Shown: piece by piece, positions 64,000 to 64,000 of the stretch
Layout: the number at the start of each line of letters is the position of its first letter
Position numbering within the stretch: position 1 is the first letter of the stretch
Source of the DNA: an uncultured Chlorobiaceae bacterium
GTDB taxonomy: Bacteria > Bacteroidota > Chlorobiia > Chlorobiales > Chlorobiaceae
Direction of reading: 5' to 3'
Length of the DNA: 64,000 nucleotides
Assembly: GCA_903994365.1 (NCBI GenBank)
Contig: CAJEXL010000006.1
Coordinates: 1-64,000, forward strand
Translations under genes and position numbers: made by a program
Notes under the pieces: model-generated
What the model saw: only the letters and a program-made list of their open reading frames with translations
What the model was told of the DNA's origin: nothing
The model's database searches: none

Positions 64000-64000
64000 A

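Overview
The window comes from a green sulfur bacterium (Chlorobi, Chlorobium/Pelodictyon type). Three things point there: both subunits of ATP-citrate lyase (aclB-aclA, 57989-61079, the key enzyme of the reverse TCA cycle), a CsmB/CsmF-type chlorosome envelope protein (45621-45848), and a BciA-type 8-vinyl reductase for bacteriochlorophyll synthesis (47180-48199). No species can be named from the sequence alone.

Layout. (1) 1-17750, all on +: the 3' end of a giant beta-strand-repeat surface protein whose 5' end lies outside the window, followed by a tight cluster for a TolC-type outer-membrane channel, an HlyD-type adaptor, a GAF-HlyD fusion, an RRE/PqqD-like-M50 peptidase-HlyD membrane fusion and a shortened SecA-like ATPase. 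No ABC exporter ATPase is present. I read this as a dedicated export system for the giant protein in which a SecA-like motor and an M50/HlyD membrane protein replace the ABC transporter; this is the most novel locus here. (2) 17862-22660: a mobile-element scrapyard with an ISNCY-family element (terminal inverted repeats, 4-bp target duplication) split by an IS110-family element that itself carries a frameshift, then an internally deleted IS1634-type transposase and a frameshifted HerA-type ATPase fragment. (3) 22972-25117: two paralogous small secreted calcium-binding-type proteins (the first with a sigma-54-like promoter), a degenerate HMA-like mini-ORF and a KAS III enzyme.

(4) 25410-36126: housekeeping genes (pssA, purS-purQ, an MFS permease, a BrkB/YihY protein, dnaX with an apparent programmed -1 frameshift, aspS, a hotdog thioesterase, two tRNAs, ispD, queA). 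(5) 36220-44488, all on -: a HAD phosphatase and a beta-phosphoglucomutase/GH65 fusion that suggest trehalose-type disaccharide metabolism, tmk, an SDR oxidoreductase, an amino acid permease and a zinc membrane peptidase. (6) 44630-53353: VIT-type metal transporter, chlorosome protein, an orphan class III cyclase-like protein, bciA, a lipoprotein/4-TM/pentapeptide-repeat trio, a monohaem cytochrome c and copA. (7) 53385-64000: prfC, an alanine/glycine:cation symporter, ppa, an RRM protein, aclA/aclB, lgt, a GDT1-type transporter, a GNAT acetyltransferase and the 3' part of a LolC/E-type permease that runs off the right edge.

How it fits together: the housekeeping part is a typical autotrophic, photosynthetic Chlorobi backbone. 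The accessory part (1-25 kb) looks like a surface/secretion locus with insertion sequences attached to its downstream flank. Functional assignments rest on motifs read by eye; no database search was run.
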